Shown: positions 1 through 11,808 of the stretch, in pieces
How positions within the stretch are numbered: the stretch's first letter is position 1
How the letters are laid out: the number at the start of each line of letters is the position of its first letter
NCBI GenBank assembly: GCA_023105745.1
Contig: JALGQZ010000011.1
Coordinates: forward strand, 18,874,975-18,938,974
Origin: Austropuccinia psidii
Taxonomy: Eukaryota > Basidiomycota > Pucciniomycetes > Pucciniales > Sphaerophragmiaceae
Direction: 5' to 3'
Length of the DNA: 64,000 nucleotides
The notes under the pieces: generated by a model
The model's database searches: none
Seen by the model: only the letters and a program-made list of their open reading frames with translations
What the model was told of the DNA's origin: nothing
Position numbers and translations under genes: made by a program

Positions 1-2
1 TT

Positions 3-3000
3 AGTCGTGCAAGTGAGAGCATGAAGCCCCTTGGAATAATTGATTTAACACTAATTTTTCCTCATCCCTCACAATGTGTCAGAATCAAAGTAGAGTTTGT
101 AGTAATGGACAACTGTACTAGTAATCATTTCATACTTGGAAATGACTACTTATCAATCTATGGTATAGATATCTCCAACCAAAAGGATAGATATTTTAAC
201 CATAGGAGATAATAAAAGACAAAAGTTTGGATTCTTAAATAACAAAAAACAAATCACAGTTATTAAGAATGAGGAAAAAATTCCAGAAAAAGAACTTTTT
301 ATATCTGAACAACTCAAAGAGGCAGAATTCAATCAAGAATTAACAGAAAGAATGAAAGAAAAATTGATTGACCTCTTATTTAAGTATAAAAATGCCTTTG
401 CAACTGACAAAGAGCCACTAGGTGCCATAATTGGACATGAAGTGGATATAATTCTTAATGTAGAAAAACCTTACCCACCTTTATTAAGAAGACCTGCTTA
501 TCCAGCCAGTCCAAGAGCTAGAGAAGCCCTAGAGGTGCACATTAAAGAATTAATGGACCTTGGAGTATTAAGAAAGGTTGGACATAATGAGCAAGTAGAA
601 GTTACTACACCTGTCATTATAACTTGGCATAATGGAAAATCAAGGATGGTAGGAGACTTCAGAGCCCTGAATACCTATACCATTCCAGACAGATATCCAA
701 TACCCAGAATCCATGAGACATTGACCCAATTGTCACAAGCTAAGTTCATCACAGCTATGGATGCTCTTAAGGGTTTTCATCAAAATGTCTTAACAGACAA
801 TGCCAAGAAACTACTAATAATAATAGTCCATTGTGGAATTTTTGAATACCTAAGAATGCCATTTGGGATAAAAAATGCACCTTCCCATTATCAAAGAATG
901 ATGAATACCATATTTCCTGAAGAATTATCAGAAGGATGGTTAATAATCTACATTGATGATATCATAGTTTGCTCAGAAACTTGGGAAAATCACCTGACAA
1001 GACTAGAAAGGGTACTACAGAAAATAGTCCAAGTAAATATGAAAATTTCATTGAAAAAGTGTCATTTTGCATATAGTGAATTGAAAGCCCTAGGACATGT
1101 ATTATCTGGACTTAGTCTAGGCATAAACAAAAGTAAAGTAGCAGCAGTACTACTTAAACCAATGCCTCAAACTAAAAAAGAAATGCAATCATTTCTAGGA
1201 TTTGCTGGTTACTATAGACAGCATATAAAGGACTTTGCAAAGATTGCTAAATCCTTGTATAAGCTATGTGACCAACAAACAGTCTATGAGATGACAGAAG
1301 AAAGAGTCAAGGCATATGAAGAATTGAAAAATTCTTTAACAAATGCCCCATTTCTTCTAATGCCAGACTGGAAAATACCTTTCAAACTGTACATTGATGC
1401 TTGTGGAGAAGGACTAGGTGCTGCACTTCACCAAACACAAATTATCAATGATAAACCAGTGGAAGGACCAATTTGTTTCATTTCAAGGCAGATAAAGCCA
1501 ACAGAAGCAAGGTATGGAGCAAGCCAAATGGAATGCTTATGCCTAGTGTGGGCTTTAGAAAAGCTGCATTATTATTTGGATGGCACAGTATTTGATGTAA
1601 TCACAGACTGTAATGCTGTGAAATCACTATTAAATATGAAGACTCCAAATAGACATATGCTGAGATGGCAAATTGCTATCCAAGAATATAGGGGAAATAT
1701 GACTATTGTTCATAAATCTGGAAATATTCATAAAAATGCAGATGGTCTTAGCAGATGGGCTCTAGCAAATACCCCTGACAATCCAGCATGGGTACCACAA
1801 GAAGAGCACCATATAGAAGGAATATGTGTTACAGACATTGGCACAGAATTCTTTAACCAAGTTAAAGAAAGCTATAAGACAGACAAAAATTGCCATATCT
1901 TAAGCCAACTTCTAATGAAAGACTGCAAAGATCCATCACTTTCATCAAAACTAGATGAAATATGGAAAAAAGCATATGATGAAGGAAGATTCCACCTCCT
2001 TGATGGAATCCGTTACCATAGAACAAAACACACATGTGTTATGGCCTTAACAGACAGAACACTAATAAACACTATTTTACATGAGTGTCATGATAGTGTT
2101 GCATCTGGACATCTCTCAGAAGATAGGACACTAGAGAGGGTGAAAACCTGCTCTTGGTGGCCAAATTGGAAGAAAGATGTTGCAGAGTACTGCCAAACCT
2201 GTGACAGATGCCAAAAAGCCAACAGAGCCACAGGAAAGAAATTTGGAATGATGATCCAAATCCAAGAACCAAAATCCCCATGGGAAATAGTTCATATGGA
2301 TTGGGTAACAGCCTTACCTCCAGGAGGAGACAGGAGTTATAATGCATGCCTAGTGCTAGTTGACAGATACAGCAAAACTCCCATGTTCTTACCATGTCAT
2401 AAAGATGACACAGCTATGGATACAGCCATAATGATATGGAATAAAGTCATTAGCCATACAGGCTTATTCCAAAATATTATAAGTGACAGAGACACAAAGT
2501 TCACTTCAGCATTATGGACAAATCTCCATAACCTGTTTGGGACAAAGTTATCATTCTCAACAGCTTATCATCCTCAAACTGATGGTTTAGCAGAAAGAAT
2601 GATACAGACCCTAGAGGACATGATCAGAAGATTCTGTGCTTATGGGCTAGAATTCAAAGATTCTGATGGTTTTACCCATGATTGGTGTACACTAATACCA
2701 GCACTTGAATTGGCATATAAGACATCAATCCATTCTTCTACTGGCAAAACACCAGCAATGCTAGAGAAAGGTTGGAATCCAAGACTTCCTTATGATACCC
2801 TCAAAAAGGACTTAGTGGATATACATCCAACAGCAAGCAGCTTCAAGATAATGCTTGACAAAGCAAGACACCATGCAAACAGATGCATGCAAGATTCTTT
2901 TAAATATGCAAAAGAAAGATGGGATAAAAGTCATAAGCCACCTGATTTCAAAATAGGGGACTTGGTTTTAGTATCAACCCTTAATTTCAATAACATAAAA

Positions 3001-3393
3001 GGCCCAAAGAAATTGAAAGATTCCTTTGCAGGACCATTTATGATAAAAGCACTTCATGGACCCAATGCTGTGCAATTGGAACTCACAGGTGAACTAATGA
3101 ACAAACACCCAACTTTCCCTGTAAGTCTGATAAAACCTTACAGTTCAAGTGACAAAGAGTTATTTCCACTAAGAAATAAACCCCCACTTGAGATTCCCCC
3201 CTTGGAAGAAGGAGAGGAAAAGAAAATAGTAAAAGTCCTTAAAGAAAGAAGGACAAGAAACAAAAAAGAAAAAGAATACCTTGTAAGGTATAAGAATTCA
3301 ACTCAAGAAGATGAATGGCTACTTGAGAAAGATATAACAAATGCTGATAAACTACTAAGAAGGTTCAGACATGGAAGAAAACCTGAAAAATAA
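3..3393 (+). pseudogene. pol: pol polyprotein of family I copy 1 (PR tail, RT, RNase H, IN, chromodomain)
   Basis: The frame entering the window encodes the end of the protease region and runs to a stop at 210-212. Homologous copies read straight through here; the break is one extra A in the run at 198-199. The true frame resumes at 199 and is open to 3393. Counting from the Met at 352: RT motif YIDD at residues 200-203, RNase H YIDACGEG from 347, an HHCC zinc finger ending CQTCDRC, and the integrase triad D650, D712, E748 with 35 residues between the last two. A chromodomain-like segment ([18 protein letters not shown]) occupies about 960-1005. All catalytic residues checked are intact, so the insertion at 198 is the only obvious defect in the visible part. 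Confidence 0.93.
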
Positions 3394-3499
3394 AAAAGTT
3401 AAGCATTATTGAGCTTCAAGACTAACAAAGTCTATTGAAGAGGTAGGACAGTGGATGATACCCTAATCACATATATCAGATTGTGGTACACTCTTTTTT

Positions 3500-3511
3500 G
3501 GTGGTAGGGAA
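3500..3511 (+). other. polypurine tract
   Basis: GGTGGTAGGGAA follows a T-run and directly abuts the LTR start TGTGAGCC, the position expected of the plus-strand primer. Families II and III carry near-identical tracts. Confidence 0.8.
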
Positions 3512-5538
3512 TGTGAGCCTTTGAGATATGACCACATACCCAATAAGGTCACAAAAAATACTCAGAATAATTATACCTTTAATATAATTATATTAAAATT
3601 AATTAGAATAATTATACACTAAAAATAATTACTCAAATATACAAAAAATACCATAAATTGGTACTAAAATTGGTTTAACTTAAAAACCAATGAATGAACA
3701 TGTGAAATAAATTATACCATTGGATTCCCCATGGAAAAATACACATATACCATTTTTATGGCATATCTGTAAAGCCAATATTTAAGGAATTATAAGGTAC
3801 AATACCTTATAAAAACCATAAAAACTTATTTATCTCAGAAACTAATGAAACAACATGTGAAATAAATTGTACCAGTGGATTCCCCACAAAAATCCACATA
3901 TAAAACAATTAATAAGCTAATTCCCAAAATCAATACTTAAGGAATTATCCTGAATATATGCACTTTTTTGGTCAACGCATATATTCAGTGATCATAGCTA
4001 ATATCTTCTAAACTATACATGCTAGAATGATAAACCAAAAATAAAGTTACCACGTAATTACTGTAAGAACACAGATATGAACTTTATTTTGCAAATTATA
4101 AACAAGGTTAAGACTTATGAGGAAATATTGATAAAAATCAACAGAGCTGTTGACCACTTTGTTGTGAAAGTAGTCCAAACTAAAAAAAAAGTATACAGTT
4201 GGATTCTCCTAGTTCATTCGTGAAGAATGATGTAATTTTTATTATTAAATTCAGGGTATAACCCCCTGAAATCAAGGTTTGAAGTTTAAAATATTGAATT
4301 TCGACAGAAAAGATGAGTTACAAGAAAAATCATCAAAATTAGAGTTTTGATGATGTAATGAAAAGCTCTTGGCAGCATAATAAGGTTATGTCAGGCTATC
4401 AGAATTCACTCTCTGAATCGCTGTAGCGTGAAAACCTTAAAAGTTATTGAGGATCAAAGTTTGAGCTTAAATTGAGCTGTTATGATCACATACTGTAACC
4501 TTAAATTAAGTTTAACAGTCTTAATAGTGATAAAATTGGTGAATACTATTAGTTTATGATTAAAACTAATAAAATCCACGAAATTTGGGGTTCTGCCAAG
4601 CCTCTGATGTCATCACAATTAGAGTTATAGTGATAACTCTAAATAATGGTGTAATAATGATGTAATATGGTTTGATCATGATGTAATCACCCTCAAACCT
4701 TAAAATATTGATCAATTCCAGTGGATATGATCAGTACACGTCTACTAGAAGCCTGTTGGACTCTAGGAGGGAGGTATTTACTATAAATAGAGCTCTTTTT
4801 ACTCTGTTTTCCCCTCAGACGCATCAAAAACATTAAATCAATTAAATCAAAGGTAATTTCTTTATTCTTTATATATAAAACTGTTATATTATTAAAGACC
4901 AAAGACCACCTTGCTATAATCATCTATTTTGACGTGATTAAATCATTTATTTAATTGTTTTTGTTAAAAATCTCTCTAAAAACTCATTTCCACATAAAAT
5001 CAAGAAATTTAGTAATTTTCTTTATTTTTTATTGTAAATACAATTTGAAAAAGTTGTATTATATTCTTTTGGCGTAAAATATCTCAAAATTATTATTTTA
5101 AGTGTTAAAAGTAGGTTATTTCATCTTATTATAATAATTTCTCTCTTATTATTACTCTTAATAATTCTTAATTAATATAAATAGTATTTATATTAATATA
5201 TAACTTTAATATTAGTAATATTATTGTTATTAATTGTTTTTTATTTATAAAAAACAGTTTTTTACGCCTTTATTATTTGTTGGTAACAATAATAAAGAGC
5301 TTTATAATATATTAATTATTTTATATTAATATATTATTTATAATATTATAATTTCATATAATATTAATTTATATTATTATATTTATTTAATAATATAATA
5401 TTTTTACGCCATAATAATAATATTTCTTTATTATTATTATTATTTTAATCTTATTTACTTTAATTATAAGGACATTCAGAGTACAATAAGTAATAAATTA
5501 GTAATTTTTTACTTATTGTTTCATAGTCAAACCTTACA
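3512..5538 (+). repeat. 3' LTR, family I (2027 bp)
   Basis: Begins TGTGAGCC and ends CCTTACA, giving TG...CA termini, and lies directly after the PPT. The same ends occur, reverse-complemented, at 11809-13794 and 39925-41910. The last 600 bp are extremely AT-rich (TAATA-type runs at about 5100-5460). CpG dinucleotides are more frequent here than in the adjoining pol gene. Confidence 0.92.
4781..4790 (+). promoter_or_regulatory. LTR core promoter (TATA box)
   Basis: CTATAAATAG sits about two thirds into the LTR. It is preserved in the family I LTR at 39925-41910 (minus strand, 40673-40682). A possible 5' splice donor (AAAG/GTAATT) follows at 4853, about 65 bp downstream. A TGACGTG motif lies at 4930. 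Promoter function is inferred from position and conservation. Confidence 0.6.
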
Positions 5539-5759
5539 AAAATCTTGTTTTATTTCTTCTGTAAGTTTCATTTTCCCCTCTGTGGCCCATGTCTTCATGA
5601 AGTGACTTTAAAATGTAGCTTTGAACTTCTTGACTTTGTAACACTAATTGAGGGTTTGGGTTATTTCTTCTTGTGAGTTGGCCATCTTCCAAGAAAAATT
5701 TGGGTGACCTTCTTTTTATCCTTCTAAATTCTTCATCTTTACTTTATTGTGGTTTTTCA

Positions 5760-7594
5760 TTTTACTTAAGTATTCTTGCATTCTCTTCCAAAATCCTTCT
5801 TGTTTGGTTTGTACCTGTACTCCTGAAAAATGTAGTGAATTTGCACTCTTGGCCCCAAATCCAGGGTGTGGCTTGATCCAATCTTTTTATTCATCAAATT
5901 ATGGTGCATCTTCATCTTCTTCTGCTGAGTTTTTTGGTCTTCTGAATAGCCCATCTGGCATAGTGAAAGTCTTCCCTGGTTTTTGTACCAAATCAAAGGA
6001 AAATAGATGAATGAAAGCAACCCATCTTGTCTTGGGGGCATTGGGTAAGCAAGGGGTGTTGATCATTTCAATTAAAGCCTTGGCATCAACTTGTAATTCA
6101 AAATGTTGTCCCCAAAGTATTGTCTGAAGCTTCTTGAGAATTCTTGCAACTCCACAGAGTTCCAATTTGGGTTGTGAGTATCTTGATTCTAATTTTGAAA
6201 AAGTATTTATTTATATAAGACTGGTCTGTCTTTTACTTCTTTGTCTTCTTGAGTGAGTACTGCTCCGCAGCAATGTAGCTTGAATCTACTGCTAGCTTAA
6301 TTTTTCCTGCTCCTTTGTCATAATCCAACTTCTTGAGGTTTATTTCTTCTCCAACTATTCTTCTGAGCTTATGGAAAGCTTGTTCACATTTTTGATCCCA
6401 GTCCCAGTCAACATCTTCTCTGGTGAGCCTTCTGAGTGGTGATGCAATTTGTGAGAAGTTTTCAATGAAAATCCTTACATAGGCACAAAGTCCAAGGAAT
6501 CCGTTTTATTTCCTTCTTTTTAAGAGGTGTTGGCCATGTTTGAATCTTGTTGATCTTTTGTTTTGAAATTGTTGTTCCTTTAAATGATACAACATGCCCT
6601 ACTATGTCCGAAGCTGGAACACAGCATTCAACCTTTGATCCTGAGATAGTAAGTCCTGCTTCTTCAATTCTGAATTAAACCCTTTCTAAGGTTGTGGAAT
6701 ATTATTATATAAATCTTCTGATTGAAGGGTTTTCTGGTAGTGTTTCTTGGTTGTAAAGTGATCTTGGTCCTTTTATTCCTCCATCATCAATAAAAATTCC
6801 TATACTTTCTGATATTTCTTCTTAAAGTATCCAGGTCATTTGGGCTTGGTATACTGCTACTGAATTGGTGGCTCCTTGGGGTAGTCTTGTGAGTTTCATC
6901 CTTCCAAGTGGTGTTTCAAAAGTAGTGAGGTGTCTTTTAGTGACATCTAATTCTCTTTCATCATATCCTCCCATGATGTCTCCTAGTCCATAGCATGCTC
7001 TTCCTGCAAATGCATCTAAAAATTCTTCAATGTGAGGTGGTAAGCCAGCATCCTTGATAGTGACTTTGTTGAGTTCTTGAAAGTCATGGACAATTCTGAG
7101 TTTCCCATTTGATTTGGACACACAAAATATTGGGCTTGTGTAGCTTGAAGTGGATTGCTCATAGAGTCCAGTCCTGATTATTTCTCTGATTAATTCAGTA
7201 AACTGAGGTAAAATTGATTTGGGAATGGGAATTGGTTTCTTCTGGCAAGGTTCCTGAGGTATTACTTGTATTTTGTAAGGTTTTCCATATGAGTGCTTGA
7301 GTAATTCTCTTTCTTATTCACAGAAGGCTATTGCTTTTTCCCTTAAGGTAATAACTTTTTTGAGTAAATTGATTTCTTCATTTGATAACCATTCCGGTGG
7401 GCCAAAATTGACTGCTTGCAGTCTTTCATGGGTGGCCTTGGAGGTTTTTTGAAATATAGGTGGGTTTGGTGAAAGGGTGTTTCATAAGGATCTCTTGACA
7501 AAGGTGGGTTAAGGTTTTGAGGCATTGGCTCATTGACTGGTCTCACCTTCTTCAGGACTGATTTGTATTTGGCTGCTAAAATTTGGTGATCCAT
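5760..7594 (-). pseudogene. pol: Decayed gypsy pol remnant of a different lineage (RT-RNase H)
   Basis: Read on the minus strand from 7594, a segment with KYKSVLKKVRPVNEPMP resembles the linker before RT in a basidiomycete gypsy group. RT follows at 7121-6822 (HDFQELNKVTIKDAG, YGLGDIMGGYDERELD, LTRLPQGATNSVAVYQAQM). Then come the RT thumb (RIFIENFSQIASPLRRLT near 6470-6415) and RNase H (LAVDSSYIAAEQ near 6270, LQVDAKALIEMINTP at 6094-6050). Several frameshifts and stops separate the pieces. The RT YxDD region falls in a degraded stretch and was not found intact. The 3' end is lost at the boundary with the family I element near 5539. Confidence 0.8.
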
Positions 7595-8959
7595 CTTAAA
7601 TTAGTTATTTTGTTTCTTCTTCTCTTTTTTTTTTTTTTTTTAATGATTTCTAATAATTTGCTAGTGTCATGAAATCTTGAGCTCTTCACAATTCTTCTTT
7701 GTTCTTTCTTCCATAAAAAATGTAGTTTAAGATCATACAGGACCTACAACTAGGTGTGTAAACCCTGTATATTAGGTATACAAGTCCTGCAGTTTAAGTC
7801 ATGCAAGGACCTCCTGGCCTAATCCAAGGGCTTATCTTGATTCTTCAGCTCCTTTGGGCTTGAGTTTGGATTCCACTTGACTGTTGTTTTATTCTTCAAA
7901 ATTCATGATTCCCACTTGATGCAAGATTCTTCTGGTTGTTTTATTTCTTGATATGGAATTTTCTTGTCTTCATTGATGGCTTGGGACTCCACTTTGTTCA
8001 TTTTGGCCAATTTGATAATTCTAAACACCTGTGAATCCCCTTGTTCCTGCTATACAAAGGGAGCAGTTTATTGTCATGCTGAGGACAGAAATGGTCCTTC
8101 AGCACTCTTCCTGACTAGGACAATCCCCTGCAGTTGCTTGGCTGTTATTATTTTTTTTATAAGTTTCCCTGCCCAAGTCTACAGGGGAAGCAGTTTAGTG
8201 TCATGCTGGCAGCCTCTTGAGTCTTCAAGCTTCTTTAAAATCCAAGGGAAATTTGAGTTGTGTGTTTTACATTATATTGTTGCTCCATCATGTTGATTGA
8301 GTCCTGAGTCAATAATTAATCCAGTGAGTCATCCTTCACTCCATAAATCCTGGCCAGTGATTCTTGAATTCCAATTGAGTTTCAATCCAGAATCCAAGAA
8401 ATTTCCAAGGTCTGGTGTTGTCCAAAGGTCAATCCATAAGGAGCTCCTGTTTTTCGTTCTGAACAATCTGTCTTTTCAGTATTGTGATAATTGGTCCTAT
8501 GATAAGTTGTTTTCAAATTCTCTTGCTATTTATTCAAAATAATTTATTTCCTTTTGTTCTTTTGTATTCCTGAATTATACCTGTTATAAAAAATAAAATG
8601 AAACATGAAAAATTATGATAATAAGATAATTTAAAATTGATTTTAATATTTATTGATTTATTTTATTTTTGTTTTCTAATAATACTCTTTTGGATGAGGG
8701 CCCCCCTCTCCATTTAAAACTCTTGAGTTGGTTTTCAAATTTTGAAGAGGATATGTTCTCTTTCCCACAAAACTTCTACTATAAGGGATATTGTAAGAAA
8801 TACATTTACCCACCCCTTATTTTTTATGGTGATTTCGATAAGAATAAATAATAATACAGTGAATTTGCATAGTCCCCTTTTTTTAAAACTGGACTGAATA
8901 GTATTATTTTTTTTGTTTGTTTGATTTTACGTATAAAATAACCCAAAAATTGATTACAG
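7595..8959. other. No recognisable gene; possible gag or leader remnant
   Basis: AT-rich DNA with a T-run at about 7625-7642 and short ORFs (for example 7964-8296) that match nothing I know. It may hold the decayed gag or protease of the minus-strand gypsy remnant, or the lost 5' LTR of the family IV element. I found no clear match here to the family IV 3' LTR at 45150-46588. Confidence 0.4.
8053..8208. repeat. Imperfect 29-bp direct repeat pair
   Basis: Copies at 8053-8081 and 8180-8208 match at 25 of 29 positions, sharing AGCAGTTTA and TGTCATGCTG, 127 bp apart. Function unknown; probably a local duplication. Confidence 0.6.
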
Positions 8960-9911
8960 CCAAGAAGTGGACACCAATAGCCACCCAGAGAAGTAGAAAG
9001 TCACAAAACTCTGCATCAATACAAGGTAAACCAACCTTAACAGCTTTTACAGTAAAGATTACTATAATAAACGCAGTTTTAACCTCTAAAGCTAAATTTC
9101 CCAAATCAGCAGATAACAAATTTGTGCAAGGCACAGTCAAAGGTAAATACCCTAAGAACATAAAGGTTTTGACTGCTTGCAAGCACTGATATGTCACCTG
9201 TATACCTCAGAGAACTTGGCTTCCATAGGAACCAGCCAGAGGACAGAGAAGGCTTGTCTAGAACCAGAAGACCTGGGAGAGGACACCTTGGACACAGTGG
9301 TGGATGGGAAAACAATAAGGGAGATAATTCCACCCCTACCATTCACACTCCAATTCAACAGGAACCTCAAACCAGAGGACTGGAAGGATATGGATCAAGT
9401 TCTTCAGCTCCACCAACTCCTCAAAGATTTGTTTCAATGGAGCATGGACAAAAAGAGTTTCAACCTGGCATCTCACTGGGCAGAACTTGGAGCAAGTTGC
9501 CAGAAGATCTGTCTCAAAGAGATAGACTTCAAAGACCTTATGGTAATCACCAAAGGTTGGAATCCATCCAGGCAGTTCAGACTCTTGGAGGAATGGGAAC
9601 AGAGGATAAGAGAGAATCAAGCCACTATCCAAGCTATAGAAGAGCAGTTAACCCAGACAGGTCCTACTCAGATTCCTCAAGGCTCAGAAGCAGAAAGGAA
9701 AATCAGCTCTCCAGTGGCTTCAAACCATTCAGACACCAACAAATCAATGACCAGGAGTCACCACTCTTCAAAATTCCAGGAGGTTTCCAGGAGAAGAAAA
9801 GGATACACGGGGAAAAACAAGACCTCCTTCAGCCAAAGGCAGAAAGAGTCAGACCCCATGACCCAGAAGTTGTTGGATTTGGTGAAAGAAGTGCAAAAGA
9901 ACCAGAAGTAG
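8960..9911 (+). pseudogene. Spliced accessory ORF overlapping gag, family IV copy
   Basis: The second exon (9211-9911) is a 701-nt open stretch in the +1 frame relative to gag, ending QKNQK-stop. It keeps the Trp/Leu-rich pattern of the accessory protein in families I-III (DWKDMDQVL, SHWAELG, VITKGWNPS). A candidate donor CAAAG/GTAAAT (intron from 9143) and acceptor CCTCAG at 9210 would remove 68 nt and join it, in phase 1, to an upstream open exon (about 8960-9142). As in the other copies, the gag start codon (9191) lies inside this intron. The upstream acceptor and start codon are not clear, so this old copy is scored as degenerate. Function unknown. Confidence 0.55.
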
Positions 9912-11808
9912 CTGTAACCACTCTAGAATCAGTAGTCCTAGCAATAGAAACATTACCCCCACTCAGATTGAACATAATATTGTCACACCTGAAAGTAACA
10001 TAAACAGTGACGCACTGTGGTTACCAATGTCCCAATATGCTGAGCAAAATCAAAAGCAGTTTGCAGAAGTTGAAGGGAGCCATGAGAGGATGCATAAATT
10101 AACACCCTCCATGGATAAAATTGTTAAAACTCTTCAAGAAGGACATGCTCAATTGAGCAAAGCCTTTGAAGAAACCAGAAAAAGACTGAATCTAGTGTTT
10201 GAAGAACAACACCACAGCAAAAGGGAGAGGGATTGTCTGGATCAAGACATAAACAAATTGTTTAATGTCTACCATAACTTGAAGCCCCAACCACAAGGCC
10301 AAGTTATGGAAAATCCATATCAACCAGATGACATCAAACCAGATGCCATGTTGATGAATAAGGCATGATCTCCATCACAATACCAGGATGGAGATGGCAT
10401 GTCTTATTCAGAGAAGGAAGCCTTTAAACAGCTTCCTGAGGCCTCAAGGTGGCCCAAATTCTCTGGAACAGGAGAATATGATCACAGGGAGCTCATTGAT
10501 TATATTGATGGACTCTTCATTGATGTACCAAGCATACCAGACTACTGGATTACTGCTAGATCAAATAAAGAATTTAAAGGTCATGCTAGTATATGGTACA
10601 CAGAAATGAAAGAAATCCATGGCAGAAGAAACTGGCCATGGTGGAAGAGTCAAATCATCCAAAAGTAAAGTAATGGAACTTGGATATGGCAAAATACCAT
10701 GTCATTTGAAAATTACAAATACTCACTGGACAAAGATCCATATGAGTGGTGTCTTAGACATTCTAAAAGACTTAAAGCCATTTATCCTCAAATGAACATC
10801 CAAATGAGGACTCATAAACTTCTGACACAAATTCCAGGAGAACTAGATCATGCAGTCAAATGTAGATGACATGGCTAATACCTTACAAGACCTAAGGAAA
10901 AGAACTAATATAGGGAAATTCACCGCACATAAGAGCAGTGGTTTCAGAGAGAAAAAACCTTTCAGGGTATAGTTTAAAGAAAAACCCAAGGAAAGGTTGG
11001 CAGAAGTGACAAAAAAGAGAAACTATTGTCAAAATTGTGGTTCAAGAGACCAAAATTCCAACAACTTTCCAAAGGCAAAGAAAAAAGTCTATGCCATTGG
11101 GAAAGTCCCAGAGGAGGAATCACAACAGAGGATTCTGAATCAGACTCCATGGGTGATTTCATCAGAGAACAATCTGATGATGATCAAGACCCAAGAGAAG
11201 AATCTCTGGTGGAATACCAAGAGGAAACCCCACTAGGAATTCAGGACATACAGTTGGAAGTAGGCATTACACAGGATACTGCCAACAAAAACTTGTGCAA
11301 ACATCCACAAGATGCAAAATCATTCCTGGTTAGACCAACCAAAGGGTTGGCATATATAAACGTAACATCCACAAAAGTGACTGTCTGTATTGACAATTCT
11401 TAGCATCCAGCAATAATTGACAGTGGAGGACACTGCTCCATAGTGGCAAGAGAATATATGGACAACCACTTCCCAAATTGGAAAGAACAGCTCTTACCCA
11501 GCAAGGCAAAGAACTTTAAAAGTGCATCAGGGAAGATGACTTCCATTGGGACAATTATCAAAGAGAGAATTATACCCCATAGGAAAGGTAATATCACACT
11601 CAACCCACAGTTTGTAGTGCTTGACAATGGCCACATCCAAGGGTTTTTACTGGGAACAGACTACCAGAGGATGTATGCCATAGATATTTACAACTCTAAA
11701 AATAGGCACATTAACATTAGTACCAACAAGGAAAAGAAATTTTCACTTGATATATACCAGATATCTTCTGAATATCCACTGGAATCAATTCTGAATGAAT
11801 TCAGGGAG
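9191..11808 (+). pseudogene. gag: gag and protease region of family IV element, broken
   Basis: Gag starts at ATG 9191. Its first 270 codons are basic, Ser/Arg/Gln-rich and look disordered; the accessory ORF overlaps most of this stretch in another frame. After a frame change, a coiled-coil segment follows (10027-10368), then a capsid-like domain (PKFSGTGEYDHREL at 10458-10500; WPWWKSQIIQK ending in a stop at 10668). A Cys-rich knuckle remnant (YCQNCGSRDQ) lies near 11025. An acidic linker leads to a protease-like region at 11409-11808, where FLLGTDYQRMYAIDIYN corresponds to the [13 protein letters not shown] segment of the other families. Multiple frameshifts and stops make it a pseudogene. 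Confidence 0.8.

Larger units (their letters stand above)
1..5538 (+). mobile_element. Ty3-like LTR retrotransposon, family I copy 1 (5' end outside window)
   Basis: The 3' half of a chromodomain-bearing Ty3/gypsy element: protease tail, RT, RNase H, integrase and chromodomain (3-3393), PPT, and a complete 3' LTR (3512-5538). The 5' LTR and gag lie upstream of the window, so the target duplication cannot be checked. The pol product is very close to that of the minus-strand element at 11809-41910, and the LTR matches in both ends, TATA region and 3' part, which defines family I. It appears to be inserted next to or inside an older minus-strand gypsy remnant that starts at 5539. Confidence 0.93.
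8960..11808 (+). mobile_element. Family IV Ty3-like element, 5' portion (interrupted at 11808)
   Basis: Holds the leader exon, overlapping accessory ORF, gag and protease region. The reading frame stops abruptly at 11808, where a minus-strand family I LTR begins, and resumes at 41916 (frame ...FRE then GQFSTTL...). The flanks are GGGAG (11804-11808) and GGGTG (41911-41915), a 5-bp target duplication with one mismatch. No 5' LTR was identified. This is the oldest layer of the nest and is heavily mutated. Confidence 0.85.

Noticed and set aside
8297..8542. Plus-strand ORFs at 7964-8296 and 8297-8542 as genes
   Set aside because: Low-complexity Ser/Phe/Leu composition, no homology I recognise, no promoter or neighbours supporting expression.
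7595..8959. The missing 5' LTR of family IV
   Set aside because: I searched by eye for the 3' LTR ends (TGTCAGCC, TCCTGACA) and its internal motifs and found no convincing match. It is either lost or too diverged.
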